Shown: positions 47,180-57,243, counted from the stretch's first letter. The stretch is DNA of 64,000 nt from Roseiarcus sp963770275 (GCA_963770275.1 CAVYPD010000035.1:124001-188000), one strand, 5' to 3'. Translations and numbers: made by a program. The notes: a model not told the origin generated them from the letters alone.

Positions 47180-47662
47180 ATGCGCCTCGCGCTGGTTTGC
47201 GTGGGCAAGCTGAAGGCGGGGCCAGAGCGCCTGCTGTTCGATCGCTACTTCGAGCGACTGGCGCAGAGCGCGCGGGGCGCGGGTCTTGTCGGCGTTGACC
47301 TGCGCGAGATCGGCGAATTGCGCTCGCGTCGGCCGGACGAAAGGCGAGCCGAGGAAGCCGCCGCGATCCTCGCCGCCACGCCCAAGGGCGGCGCTTTGGT
47401 TTTGCTCGACGAGCAAGGGGCGTCAGCGACCAGCGAGGAATGGGCCGCCGACATCGGCCGGGAGCGTGACGCGTCGCGACCGGCCTATGCGGTCGCGATC
47501 GGCGGGCCGGACGGGCTCGACCCGTCGCTTCGCGCCGTGGCGCATCGCGTGCTGAGCTTCGGCCGAATGACCTGGCCGCACCAACTGGTCCGGGTGATGG
47601 CTGGCGAGCAGCTGTATCGGGCCATGACAATTCTCACCGGGCATCCCTATCACCGTGGTTAA
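47180..47662 (+). CDS. rlmH: 23S rRNA pseudouridine(1915) N3-methyltransferase RlmH
   Basis: A 160-residue SPOUT-family methyltransferase. VCVGKLKAG opens it, VAIGGPDGLD forms part of the SAM knot, and the C-terminus LVRVMAGEQLYRAMTILTGHPYHRG is characteristic (Tyr-His substrate region). It methylates pseudouridine 1915 in helix 69 of 23S rRNA. The rsfS-rlmH order is widely conserved. Confidence 0.96.
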   Translation: MRLALVCVGKLKAGPERLLFDRYFERLAQSARGAGLVGVDLREIGELRSRRPDERRAEEAAAILAATPKGGALVLLDEQGASATSEEWAADIGRERDASRPAYAVAIGGPDGLDPSLRAVAHRVLSFGRMTWPHQLVRVMAGEQLYRAMTILTGHPYHRG

Positions 47663-47773
47663 GGTCGTTCCGCCACTATCATTTCTCAGAGGTTAAATCG
47701 CGGACATGGGCTCCAACCGCCCAGATATTGGCTAGATTTGATGATCCATGCCGGCCATGGGGCGAAGGCGAAC

Positions 47774-49093
47774 ATGGACAAGAGCGCGCGGGGGGCCTTA
47801 CTTGGCGGCGCTCGCTCAGCGCGGGTGGCGTCGCGCTGGCCGACCCTGCCCCGCCCAATCCCCCCGCGGCGTCGGATCCGCAACGCGCCGACAAGGAGAT
47901 GGAGCTCCGCGGCGTTGAGGACACGCTGCGCCAGTCGGAGGAGCAGCGGCGGGCGATCGAGACCGAAATCGACTCCGTTCGCGCCGATCGGGCGCGCCTT
48001 TCCGCAGCGCTCATCGAAACGACCGCCAAGGTGCAGGACGCCGAGCGCGGCGCCGCCGCGGCTGCCGATCGATTGTCGGGCCTCAACGCAACGGCCGATG
48101 AACTCTCGCGTTCGCTCGAGCGCCGGCGCGGAGTTATCGCTGACGTGCTTGCAGCCCTCCAGCGGATGGGGAGCAATCCTCCCCCCGCCATTCTCGTCAA
48201 GCCAGACGACATGTCGGAAGCGGTGCGCGCGGCAACCGTTATGGGCTCCCTCATCCCGGAGCTGAAATCGGAGATCGAGGCTGCTCGGCGGGATCTCGAC
48301 GATCTCGCCAAGACCCGTGAATCCATTGCGCGGGAGCGCGACGACCTGACCGAGAAGGGCAAGGCGCTCGCGGCCGACAAAATGCGCCTTGCGGCGCTCA
48401 TCGACGCGCGTCAGCAGTCTCTGGCCTCGGCGCAGGACGCGCTCGGCTCGCAGCAGCAGCGCGCGGCCGAACTTGCCAAAAAGGCGACGTCGCTCAAGGA
48501 CCTTATCTCGCGGCTGGACAGCGAAACGGCCGCCCGCAACGCCGCGGCAGCGGCGGCGCATGCGGCCGAGGTTGCGGTGGCGAATGACATCGAGGCGCGA
48601 GCGCAAGCCGCTCACGGCGCCGAGACGGCGCGCCTCAAGCCCGAAATCGCCTTCGCCGACGCGAAAGGACGCGTGCCGCTGCCCGCCGCGGGCGCGATTC
48701 TGAAGACATTCGGCTCGCCGGACGACTTTGGAGGGATCGAACGAGGGGTCTCCTTGGCGACGCCTGCCGCAGCGACCGTCTCCGCGCCGGTGGACGGCGC
48801 CGTGCTTTTCGCCGGAGTATACCGAAGTTACGGGCAACTCTTGATCATCGACGCGGGCGGAGGATATTATGTCCTGCTTGCCGGGATGGATCGAATCAAT
48901 GTTCAATCCGGCGAGTTCGTACTTGGCGGGAGAACCGGTCGGCGTAATGGGCGACGGGTCCGCTCGCATGGCGACGGCGGCCGCAGTTGGCGCGGGGCGG
49001 CCGGTTCTCTATATAGAGCTTCGCAAGGACGGAACTGCAATCGATCCGGGGCCGTGGTGGGCAAAGTCAGACATCGAGAAGGCGCGCGGATGA
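47774..49093 (+). CDS. envC: murein hydrolase activator EnvC-like protein, frameshifted
   Basis: The best start is ATG 47774 (MDKSARG). Removing one G from the G-run near 47800 and one C near 47818 gives a signal peptide reading YLAALASAGGVALADPAP. Residues about 50-260 are a long coiled coil (KEMELRGVEDTLRQSEEQ..., rich in Glu, Arg and Ala). The C-terminal LytM domain lacks the zinc ligands (GQLLIIDAGGGYYVLLAGM), as in EnvC. One extra A at 48921 breaks the end; correcting it gives EFVLAGEPVGVMG...DPGPWW. Its stop overlaps ctpA (ATGA). It should activate amidases at the septum. Confidence 0.85.
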
Positions 49094-50499
49094 TTCGTAA
49101 AGCTGGTTACTTGGGAGTTGGAGTGGTTTTGGGAGCCGCAGTCGCGGCCACGGCGCCGCAAGCGCTGCTGTTCGTCAGTCCGGCCGCTTACGCTGCGGCC
49201 GCCGACACCTATCGGCAGCTCAATCTGTTCGGCGACGTGTTCGACAAGATCCGAAACGACTATGTCGAGAAGCCAGACGAATCGAAAATGATCGAGGCCG
49301 CGATTAACGGCATGCTGTCCTCGCTCGATCCGCATTCGAGCTACATGGACGCCAAATCGTTTCGCGACATGCAGGTCCAGACGAAGGGCGAGTTCGGCGG
49401 CCTTGGCATCGAGGTGACGCAAGAAGACGGGCTTCTCAAGGTCGTGACCCCGATCGACGATACGCCAGCCGCCAAGGCGGGCATGCTCTCGGGCGACATC
49501 ATAACGGCCATCGACGACACGTCCACACAAGGGCTGACGCTCGATCAGGCGGTCGAGAAAATGCGCGGCTCGATCAATTCTCCGGTGAAGCTCAAGGTCG
49601 TCCGCGGCCCCAAGAAGGACGTCAAGGATTTCACCGTCGTCCGCGATCTCATCCACGTCCAGTCGGTGCGCTCGCATGTCCAGGACGGCGACATCGGCTA
49701 CATCCGTATCACTCAGTTCACCGAGCAGACCGGGGACGGCCTGAAGAGTGCGATGGAGAAGCTGCACAGCGAGATCCCGGCCGACAAATTCAAGGGCTAT
49801 ATCCTGGATCTGCGCAACAATCCGGGAGGCTTGCTCGACCAGTCGATCGACGTCGTCAATTCGTTCGTCGACAGAGGCGAGATCGTCTCGACCCGCGGGC
49901 GGACCGCGGATGAGACCCAACGCTTCGACGCCAAGCCGGGCGGCGACCTGTCGGGAGGCAAACCCGTCGTGGTCCTGATCAACGGCGGCTCGGCGTCGGC
50001 TTCGGAAATCGTTTCCGGCGCCTTGCAGGATCATAAGCGCGCGACGCTGATCGGCACCCGGTCGTTCGGCAAGGGCTCAGTGCAAACGATCATGCCGCTC
50101 GGCGAGAACGGCGCGCTCAGGCTCACGACGGCGCGCTACTACACGCCATCGGGCCGATCGATCCAGGCCAAGGGGATCGAGCCCGACATCAAAGTGCTCG
50201 AGGACGTGCCTGACGACCTCAAGGGCAAGGACGACATGAAGGGCGAGGCCTCGCTCAAGGGCCATCTCGCCAACGGCGCCGAGGATACATCGGCTTCCCA
50301 GGCCTACGTCCCGCCGAACGAGAAGGACGACAAGCAACTCACCGCCGCCATCGACCTGTTGCACGGGGTCAAGCACCCGGAGCCGGCCGTGAAGGCCGAT
50401 GCGGCCCCGGTGAAGAGCGATCCGACCACGGCCGCGGCTCCGGCGACGTCCCCGGCGCCGACCGACCCGGGCCAGGCGACTCCCGCCAAGCCGAATTGA
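49090..50499 (+). CDS. ctpA: carboxy-terminal processing protease CtpA (first copy)
   Basis: A 469-residue S41 peptidase. A signal/anchor segment (AGYLGVGVVLGAAVAATAP) leads; DPHSSYMD and a PDZ domain follow (FGGLGIEVTQEDGLLKVV...). The peptidase core has YILDLRNNPGGLLDQ, INGGSASASEIV (catalytic serine) and GTRSFGKGSVQ (catalytic lysine). The C-terminal tail is Ala/Pro-rich. It cleaves C-termini of periplasmic substrates, often peptidoglycan hydrolases. It starts inside the envC stop and ends at the start of a second paralogue. Confidence 0.94.
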   Translation: MIRKAGYLGVGVVLGAAVAATAPQALLFVSPAAYAAAADTYRQLNLFGDVFDKIRNDYVEKPDESKMIEAAINGMLSSLDPHSSYMDAKSFRDMQVQTKGEFGGLGIEVTQEDGLLKVVTPIDDTPAAKAGMLSGDIITAIDDTSTQGLTLDQAVEKMRGSINSPVKLKVVRGPKKDVKDFTVVRDLIHVQSVRSHVQDGDIGYIRITQFTEQTGDGLKSAMEKLHSEIPADKFKGYILDLRNNPGGLLDQSIDVVNSFVDRGEIVSTRGRTADETQRFDAKPGGDLSGGKPVVVLINGGSASASEIVSGALQDHKRATLIGTRSFGKGSVQTIMPLGENGALRLTTARYYTPSGRSIQAKGIEPDIKVLEDVPDDLKGKDDMKGEASLKGHLANGAEDTSASQAYVPPNEKDDKQLTAAIDLLHGVKHPEPAVKADAAPVKSDPTTAAAPATSPAPTDPGQATPAKPN

Positions 50500-51855
50500 T
50501 GCGCTCAACACGAACGCTGGAGCTGAGCGCAGCGATGAGGAAGGGTCTCTCTTATCTTGCCTATGGAGTCGCCGCCGGCGTTGTGCTGGTCGGCGCCTCG
50601 CACGATGCGCTGCGCGCCGCCGGCTCCAGCACAAGTGACAAACTCGCGCTCTTTGCCGAAGTGTTCAACAAAGTGCGCGACAACTACGCCGAGAAGCCGG
50701 ACGACGAGAAAATGGTCAAGTCGGCGATCGACGGCATGCTGGCGTCTCTCGACCCGCATTCAAATTATTTCGATCCCAAGGCCTTGCAGGACTTCCAGAG
50801 CAGCATGAAGGGCGAGGAATTCGGCGGCCTGGGCCTCGAAGTGATGATGGAAAATGGGCTGGTCAAGGTGGTCAGCCCGATCGACGATACGCCCGCGGCG
50901 CGCGCCGGCTTGATGACCGGCGATCTGGTCACCCGCATCGACGACACGGCGGTCAAGGGCCTTTCGCTCAAGGAAGCGGTCGACAAGATGCGGGGCAAGG
51001 CCAACACCCCGGTCAAGCTGACCGTCGAGCGCGGATCGAACGCGGACCTCAAGGAGTTCACGATCGTCCGCGAGATCATCCATGTTCAGTCGGTGCGCTC
51101 GCATCTGGAGAGCGGCGACATCGGCTATATCCGCATCACCCAGTTCAACCAGGAGGCGTACGACGGGGTGCGCAAGGCCTTCGATCATTTCCGCGCCGAA
51201 CCCGGCCAGGCGAATTTGAAGGGCTACGTCCTCGACCTGCGCAACAATCCGGGCGGCCTGCTCAACCAGGCGGTCGAGATCACCAACGCCTTCGTCGACA
51301 ACGGCGACATCGTTTCGACCCGCGGCCGAAATTCCGACCAGGGGCAGCGTTACTCCGCCCGCTCCGGCGTCAATCTGTCGCAGGAAAAGCCGGTGGTGGT
51401 GCTTGATCAATGGCGGTTCGGCTTCGGCCTCGGAGATCGTCTCCGGCGCCTTGCAGGATCTCAAGCGCGCAACGCTGATCGGCACGCGGACATTCGGCAA
51501 GGGGTCGGTTCAGACCATCCTGCCGCTCGGCGAAAATGGCGCGCTCAAGCTCACCACCGCCCGCTACTACACGCCTTCCGGCCGCTCGATCCAGGCCAAG
51601 GGCATCGATCCGGACATCAAGGTGCTCGAAAACATTCCCGACGACCTGAAGGGCAAAGTCTCCAGCATGGGAGAAGCCTCGCTGTTCGGTCATTTGAAGA
51701 ACGACGGTGAGGAGGAGAAGGGCTCTGACGCCTACGTGCCGCCGGATCGCGACAAGGACACGCAGCTCGAGGCCGCCGTCAAGTTCCTGCACGGCGCCAA
51801 GGCCGAGACGCTGCGAAGCCCCGATGCGCCCGCGACCGTGACAACCGTGCAATGA
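50499..51855 (+). CDS. ctpA: carboxy-terminal processing protease CtpA (tandem second copy), one frameshift
   Basis: Directly after the first ctpA (stop and start overlap as TGATG). Residues are closely similar throughout: DPHSNYFD, FGGLGLEVMMENGLVKVVSPIDDTPAA, LDLRNNPGGLLNQ, GGSASASEIVSGAL and GTRTFGKGSVQ. One extra T at 51403-51404 breaks the frame just before the catalytic serine (VVVL|INGGSASASE). The corrected product has about 452 residues and ends TVTTVQ. The ATG could also be at 50535 (MRKGLSYLAYG). A tandem pair of S41 proteases is unusual in this position. Confidence 0.88.
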
Positions 51856-52362
51856 CCTTTGGCCGATGGCTCATCGCCGTTGCGCTCATCGCCGCTGCGC
51901 CCGGCGTTGGCTCAGGCGCAGGAGGGGTCGGGCTGCAATGGCTTTAAATGGCCGCTTGACCACGAGCGCACGGCGCTCGTCCGCGCCGACAAGGCTTCGC
52001 TTCCCAACGGCGGAGCGCTTGCCTACGACGTCGCGATGACGCTCGAGCTGCAGCCGCTCTCGGCCGCCGGATTGCCGAAGGCGCCCGAGCGGGCGCCGAA
52101 GTCACCCACCGCGTTCGCCGGCCATTTTACCCTCGCCGCGCCGGCAAAGGCGGGCAAATACAGGGTCACGATCTCCTCGGAAGGCTGGGTCGACGTCCTC
52201 GATGGCGGGGCGTACCTGCATCCGATCGCGTTCACCGGCGCAAAGGATTGCGAAGGCGCGCGCAAGAGCGTCAAGTTCGACCTGCCGGACCGGCCGCTTG
52301 CGCTTCAGTTCAGCGGCGTTCCCAAGGATCAAATCTCCGTCATCGTTTCGCCCGACCAATAG
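51852..52362 (+). CDS. uncharacterised secreted protein after ctpA, one frameshift
   Basis: ATG 51852 overlaps the ctpA-2 stop. The leader MTFGRWLIAVALIAAAP joins the mature frame (ALAQAQEGSGCNGFKWPLDHERT...) when one C of the CCC at 51900-51902 is removed. This gives a signal peptide cleaved after ALAQA and a mature part of about 145 residues. The mature part looks beta-rich (AYDVAMTLELQPL, GKYRVTISSEGWVDVLDG, LALQFSGVP) with two cysteines. I do not recognise a characterised family. Operon position suggests an envelope role with the CtpA pair. Confidence 0.7.
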
Positions 52363-52412
52363 CCCGCCGCCCCGGCCGGTCTCTGCGCTGAGGGATTTCG
52401 GCCGACGATCCG

Positions 52413-54015
52413 TCAATGCCGGAAATGCCGCATGCCGGTGAAGACCATCGCTACGTCCGCTTCGTCGGCGACGGCGATCACCTCGGCGTCGCGCACCGAT
52501 CCTCCTGGCTGGATGACCGCGGTCGCGCCGGCTTCGATCGTCGCGACCAGGCCATCGGCGAACGGAAAGAAGGCGTCGGAGGCGACGACCGAGCCCCGCG
52601 TGAGAGGTTCGGGCAAGCCCGCCATCTCGGCGGCCTCCTCGGCCTTGCGCGCGGCGAGACGCGCGGAATCGACCCGCGACATCTGGCCCGCTCCGACGCC
52701 CACCGTCGCGCCGTCCTTGGCGTAGACGATGGCGTTCGACTTCACATGCTTGGCGACCGCCCATGCGAACCTTAGGTCGGCCATTTCGCGCGAAGTCGGA
52801 GCCCGTTTGGTCACAACCTTGAGCGCTCCCTCTTCAAGCACGCCATTGTCGCGATCCTGGACCAGGAGGCCGCCCGCGACCGATCGCACGCCGAGGGTCG
52901 GCGCTCGCGGATCGGGAAGCGAGCCGGCGAGCAGGAGCCTCAGGTTTTTCTTCGCCGCGATGATCGCCAACGCCTCGTCGTCCGCCTCCGGGGCGATGAT
53001 CACCTCGGTGAAGATCTCGACGATCTTGCGGGCTGAGGCCGCGTCAAGCTTCCGGTTGAGCGCCACCACGCCACCGAACGCCGACACGGGATCTGAGCTC
53101 AGCGCCTTTTGGTAGGCCTCGAGCAGCGACTCGCCGATGGCGACGCCGCAGGGGTTCGCGTGCTTGATGATCGCCACTGCGGCGCTTTCCGACGGATCGA
53201 ATTCGGCGACCAGCTCGTAAGCCGCGTCGGTGTCGTTGATGTTGTTGTAGGACAGCTCCTTGCCCTGGATCTGGCGCGCGGTCGCGACGCCGGGGCGCGC
53301 CTCGGCGCTGAGGTATAGGGCCGCGCGCTGGTGCGGATTCTCGCCGTAGCGAAGCGCGCCGAAGCTCGGGTGCAGAACGCCGCCGAAAGCGCGCCATTTC
53401 GGCGCGGGCTCGTGAATTTCCTGTCGCGAGCCAGTTGGAGATCGCCGCGTCATAGGCCGCGGTGCGGGCGAAGGCCTTCTGAGCCATTCTGCGGCGGAAA
53501 GCGAGACTGGTCGCTCCCTGGCCGCGCTGCAGTTCGTCGACCAACGCTGGATAATCGTCCACGTCGACGATGACCACGACATCGTCGTGGTTCTTGGCCG
53601 CGGAGCGGATCATCGCCGGCCCGCCGATATCGATGTTCTCGATCCTCTCCTCAAACGAGGCGTCCCGCTTCAGCGTGGCTTCGAACGGATAGAGATTGAC
53701 GACCAGGAGGTCGATCGGCGTGATGTCGTTGGCGATCATCGCGGCCTGATGCGCCGGCTCGGCTCGGATCGCCAGCAGACCTCCGTGCACCCGCGGGTGC
53801 AGAGTCTTGACCCGTCCGTCCATCATCTCCGGGAAGCCGGTGATCTGCGCCACGTCGACGACCTCGAAGCCGGCGGCGTTCAACGCCGCCGCTGTCCCGC
53901 CGGTCGAAAGAAAATCGACGCCAAACGGCTTGAGGGCGCGCGCTAGATCCAGGAGGCCGGTCTTGTCGGAAACGGAGAGGAGCGCCCGCCCGATTCTGAC
54001 GATATCCGTGGCCAT
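52413..54015 (-). CDS. purH: bifunctional AICAR transformylase / IMP cyclohydrolase PurH, one frameshift
   Basis: ATG 54015 begins MATDIVRIGRALLSVSDKTG. The IMP cyclohydrolase domain (LSTGGTAAAL, LHPRVHGGLLA) spans about 1-200. After one extra base near 53424 (corrected to NWLAQEIHEPAP), the AICAR transformylase domain follows with RYGENPHQRAALYL, KELSYNNINDTDAA, KHANPCGVAIG and the terminal DVAMVFTGMRHFRH. Corrected length is about 533 residues, as expected. It performs the last two steps of IMP synthesis. Loss of purH would make the cell purine-dependent, so an error is far likelier than decay. Confidence 0.92.
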
Positions 54016-54207
54016 TAGCGCGAACGCCCCAAGTCGATTGTGCCCATTTTGGTGCGGTGCAATAGCATGGCTTGAGCCGCTCAGGAAATGCCGGGATCGC
54101 CTCTCGGCTCACCAAAATGTCATGGCTTTCCTGGGTCCCTGGAGCCTTGTTCGGCCTTGAACGTTGCATATGTGAAAGTCCCAAGCATTGAACCGAAGGA
54201 GCAACCC

Positions 54208-54453
54208 ATGCTCAAGACAATTGCATTGATCGGCCTTGCCGCCGCCCTCGTCGTCCCGTCCGTCCCGGCGTTCGCCGTCAACGGCAATTCCTCCTCCTAT
54301 GGAACCGCGGGTTACGGCCCCACCGTCCCGACGCAGTCGCTGACGCCTTTCCAGCGTTCGTGGAACCACGCCAACGAAAGCAAAGAGCGCGCGAGAGCCG
54401 GGGCGGCCTGGGTTCGCAAGCACGGCGGCATCGGCCACGTTCAGCCCCAATAG
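54208..54453 (+). CDS. small secreted protein, paralogue A of a tandem triplet
   Basis: 81 residues with a signal peptide (MLKTIALIGLAAALVV, cleavage after AFA near residue 23). The mature part has GTAGYGPTVPTQSLTPFQRSWNHAN and ends in WVRKHGG. AAGGAG precedes the start. The same design recurs in the next two genes: GxGPxxPTQSLTP, then a WN pair, then W-x-R-x-HG. No enzyme motif, cysteine or metal site is seen. This copy is the most diverged. Function unknown. Confidence 0.8.
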   Translation: MLKTIALIGLAAALVVPSVPAFAVNGNSSSYGTAGYGPTVPTQSLTPFQRSWNHANESKERARAGAAWVRKHGGIGHVQPQ

Positions 54454-54580
54454 CTGAGCGCGATCGATTTCGCCTAACCTCGCGGCGCCCTGAATATTTT
54501 GCGACGCCGAGGGTTATTACTGAAAGAGCGGGCGCGGCCCTTCGAGATCATTTGAGCGCCACGCCCATATAGGAAAGCCA

Positions 54581-54826
54581 ATGTTCAAGGCCGCTTCATT
54601 GATCGGTTTCGCTACTGGACTCGCTCTCCTGTCCGGCGCGGCGCTCGCCCAACAGGGCACTTCCTCTTCCTGGGGCAGCGTCGGTTGGGGGCCGGTAATT
54701 CCCACCCAGTCGCTGACGCCCAAAGAGCGCCAGTGGAACTTCGACAATCAGGCGAAGTACGAGGCGCAAGACAGCGCCGAATGGCTGCGCCAGCACGGGA
54801 TGGGTCCATTTTCCTTCTTCCGCTGA
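54581..54826 (+). CDS. small secreted protein, paralogue B of a tandem triplet
   Basis: 81 residues. Signal peptide MFKAASLIGFATGLALLSG cleaves after ALA near residue 23. The mature part is QQGTSSSWGSVGWGPVIP, then TQSLTPKERQWNFDN, then AEWLRQHGMGPFSFFR. AGGAAAG precedes the ATG. It is nearly the same as paralogue C over GWGPVIPTQSLTP and EWLRQHG. The mature chain of about 58 residues is rich in Gly, Ser, Trp and Gln and probably periplasmic or extracellular. Function unknown. Confidence 0.82.
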   Translation: MFKAASLIGFATGLALLSGAALAQQGTSSSWGSVGWGPVIPTQSLTPKERQWNFDNQAKYEAQDSAEWLRQHGMGPFSFFR

Positions 54827-54894
54827 GGCCTATTACCGCCTTCACGCGCGCTCCGTGGGATCTCTCAAGAGAGCGCACGATAGAGGAAAAGATC

Positions 54895-55140
54895 ATGATG
54901 AAAGCCACTTCGCTCGTCGCCCTCGCCGCTGGATTCGCCCTCCTCTCCGGAGCAGCTCTCGCAGAACAGGGCAATTCGACTGCCTGGGGCACTGTCGGCT
55001 GGGGACCTGTGATCCCCACGCAGTCACTCACGCCGCGAGAGCGCGCCTGGAACAATGACAACTTGCCCTTGTATCACGCTGGAGATAGCTCCGAGTGGCT
55101 GCGCCAGCATGGGAAGGGCCTATTTCCTTTCTTCCAGTGA
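54895..55140 (+). CDS. small secreted protein, paralogue C of a tandem triplet
   Basis: 81 residues. Signal peptide MMKATSLVALAAGFALLSG cleaves after ALA. The mature part is EQGNSTAWGTVGWGPVIP, then TQSLTPRERAWNNDN, then SSEWLRQHGKGLFPFFQ. GAGGAAAAG precedes the ATG. The last 21 bases overlap the 3' end of rsmB on the other strand. All three copies have exactly 81 codons, which argues for recent tandem duplication kept under selection. Function unknown. Confidence 0.82.
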   Translation: MMKATSLVALAAGFALLSGAALAEQGNSTAWGTVGWGPVIPTQSLTPRERAWNNDNLPLYHAGDSSEWLRQHGKGLFPFFQ

Positions 55141-56520
55141 GAGCTTCAGTCCCGCTAACCCCTCTTGACGCAGCCGCGCGGCGAAGAACCCGTCCAGGCC
55201 GGAGCGCCGCGGGTCGTCACCCCACAGGTGGCAAGGCAGCGTGCGCAAATCCCCTGACGGGGTGAGGCACTCGGCGAGGCCGCCGATCTCTTCGGCGGTA
55301 ACGGCCAGGCGCCGCACGTCCGGGTTACGGCGCAGGACCGTGGCGATCTGAGCTTCGCCCTCCTCGGGTTCGAGCGAGCATACGCAATAGACAATGGCGC
55401 CTCCCGGCCGCGCCAAGCCGATCGCCTTGTCGAGCAGATCTGCCTGCAGTTTGACAAGCGGGCCGAGGTCGCCCGGACGCTTGATCCAGGCGACGTCGGG
55501 ATGGCGGCGGATGGTGCCGGTCGCGCTGCACGGCGCGTCCAGGAGCACCGCGTCGAACGGCGGCGCGTCGAAGAGGAGCGCGTCGGCGACCACGACCTCG
55601 GAGTGAAGGCGCAGGCGGGCGAAATTGGCGGCAAGCAGCTTGAGCCGCTCGGCCGAGCGATCGACCGTCGTGAGATCGGCTCCCGCCGCAGCCAGCTCGG
55701 CTGCTTTTCCTCCCGGCGCGGCGCAGAGGTCGACGATCCGCATGCCGGGAGCCGGCCGGAGGAGCCTGGCCGGCAGCGCCGCCGCGGCGTCCTGAACCCA
55801 CCATCCACCGTCCGCGTAGCCTTCAAGTTCCGCGATCGGCGCATGGGTGTCGAGACGCACCGAGCCAGTCGGCAACACTATTCCCCCAAGCTTCTCCGCC
55901 CAACCGCTAGGGTCGCTTTTGACGCTAAGGTCGAGCGTCGGCTCGGAGCGATGCGCTAACGCTATGGCGCGCGCGACGCTCTCGCCATAGGTCGAGCGCC
56001 AGCGCTGGGCGAGCCACGCGGGCGTGTCGTCGTCGAAAGGATCGGAGCTGGCGAGAATCTCATCGCGATCGCGGGCGATGGCGCGCAGCACCGCATTGGC
56101 GAGCGCGGCGAATGGGGCGCTCGCCGGGTCGGCGCGCGTCGCCTTCACCGCGAGGTCGACCGCCGCATGGTCGGGAATATCGAGAAACAGGATTTGCGCC
56201 GCGGCCACGACGAGCGTCCATTCCAGAGCGCCGCCGCGCTTGGGCATCCCCTTTTCCAGTCGCCGCGCCAGCGCCTTGCGGATCGTGCCGAGCCGGCGAA
56301 GCGAGACAGTGGCGATCGAGCGCGCCAAGCCCCGGTCCCGCGCGTCGAGGCCGCCTCTTTGCTGGTTGAGATCGGCGGCCAGTCTCTCTTCGAGCGGGCG
56401 CGACGACGTCAAGGCTTCGGCGACAGCGCGCGCCGCAAAGACCCGCGCCGCCAAGCCCGGCGGCGGAGGGGCCGGCGCTTCGGCGCGGCCCGCATGAAAC
56501 CCGCCCGATTGTCGCGCCAA
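55120..56520 (-). CDS. rsmB: 16S rRNA m5C967 methyltransferase RsmB
   Basis: 466 residues. The N-terminal third is a NusB-like helical domain (DRGLARSIATVSLRRLG). The methyltransferase domain has VDLCAAPGGKAAEL (SAM loop), DAPCSATGTIRRHPD (Cys, catalytic region), and YCVCSLEPEEGE (second conserved Cys). It methylates C967 of 16S rRNA using SAM. Uninterrupted, unlike several neighbours. Confidence 0.93.
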   Translation of the reverse strand: MARQSGGFHAGRAEAPAPPPPGLAARVFAARAVAEALTSSRPLEERLAADLNQQRGGLDARDRGLARSIATVSLRRLGTIRKALARRLEKGMPKRGGALEWTLVVAAAQILFLDIPDHAAVDLAVKATRADPASAPFAALANAVLRAIARDRDEILASSDPFDDDTPAWLAQRWRSTYGESVARAIALAHRSEPTLDLSVKSDPSGWAEKLGGIVLPTGSVRLDTHAPIAELEGYADGGWWVQDAAAALPARLLRPAPGMRIVDLCAAPGGKAAELAAAGADLTTVDRSAERLKLLAANFARLRLHSEVVVADALLFDAPPFDAVLLDAPCSATGTIRRHPDVAWIKRPGDLGPLVKLQADLLDKAIGLARPGGAIVYCVCSLEPEEGEAQIATVLRRNPDVRRLAVTAEEIGGLAECLTPSGDLRTLPCHLWGDDPRRSGLDGFFAARLRQEGLAGLKLSLEERK

Positions 56521-56623
56521 AGAGCCTTGCCTCGAATCAAAATTGCCGATCGCCCAGCGCAGGACTATACGCGAAATCTAAGGCAGGCTTGCGTCCGGCT
56601 GAACCTGAAACGAGAAGCAGCGG

Positions 56624-56837
56624 ATGAGCGACGACCCCGCTAAGTCAAGCGTCGGCCCCGAGGCCACGGCGGCCGCACGCGAACTCGAGCCGGCGGCGCG
56701 ACGGGCGCTCGCCGAAGCGGAGGCGAGGCGCGCCAAAGCCAAGCCGAGCCCCTGCGCCCGAACTCAATGGCCGCGGCGGCCTCGACCCAGCGCGCTATGG
56801 CGACTGGGAGGTGAAGGGGCTCGCGAGCGACTTTTAG
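56624..56837 (+). CDS. DUF1674 / succinate dehydrogenase assembly factor 4 homologue, one frameshift
   Basis: ATG 56624 opens MSDDPAKSSVGPEATAAARELE and a basic helix ARRALAEAEARRAKAK. Removing one C from the C-run at 56749-56752 restores the DUF1674 tail PELNGRGGLDPARYGDWEVKGLASDF, ending at TAG 56835. Corrected length is about 70 residues. The conserved RYGDWE...SDF tail is the mark of this family, whose eukaryotic member SDHAF4 helps flavinylated SdhA assemble. Divergent from rsmB, as often seen in Hyphomicrobiales. Confidence 0.85.
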
Positions 56838-56937
56838 GCCTTACCCTCGGCGGCGGCCCGATGACGGCGCCAGCGGCTCAGATGCGACCAGTGCGAGAGA
56901 TCCATCAGCGGATGAAATAAGCGACCGTTAACGCCGC

Positions 56938-56989
56938 AATAAACGCCTAAACGTTAGTGAATATGCTGGATTTACTAGCGTTTATTTTT
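56938..56989. terminator. long AT-rich hairpin with T-run, probable terminator
   Basis: AATAAACGC (56938-56946) pairs with GCGTTTATT (56978-56986). The inner arms AACGTTAGTGAA and TTTACTAGCGTT pair with few mismatches, followed by TTTTT on the + strand. It lies about 100 bases after the DUF1674 stop and before the convergent STAND gene, so it may terminate both. The rest of the gap 56838-57243 shows nothing else. Confidence 0.5.
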
Positions 56990-57243
56990 CCGAATCGAGA
57001 CTTTTCAATGGGTTACGCGGCGATTTTCGCAACAAAAAATTTTCGCTCCAGGTCCCAGCTTGTATCTGGCCGGTTTGACCCGGCACGCTGTACTGCCAAA
57101 GCCGCCCGGTCTTCCGGCCCGAAACGTAGCGGCGCGTCCTGTGTGATCGAGTTCGCCATCGCCGACGATCATACGGCTGATTGCCGATTTGCGCAAGAAA
57201 CTGTCGAATTGAATATGAGCTCCAAAGCCCTGAGCGCAGGGTC

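Noticed and set aside
47728..50499. Apparent EnvC-CtpA fusion protein of 923 residues
   Set aside because: An extra A at 48921 removes the EnvC stop. In the correct frame EnvC ends at 49093 and ctpA starts at 49090.
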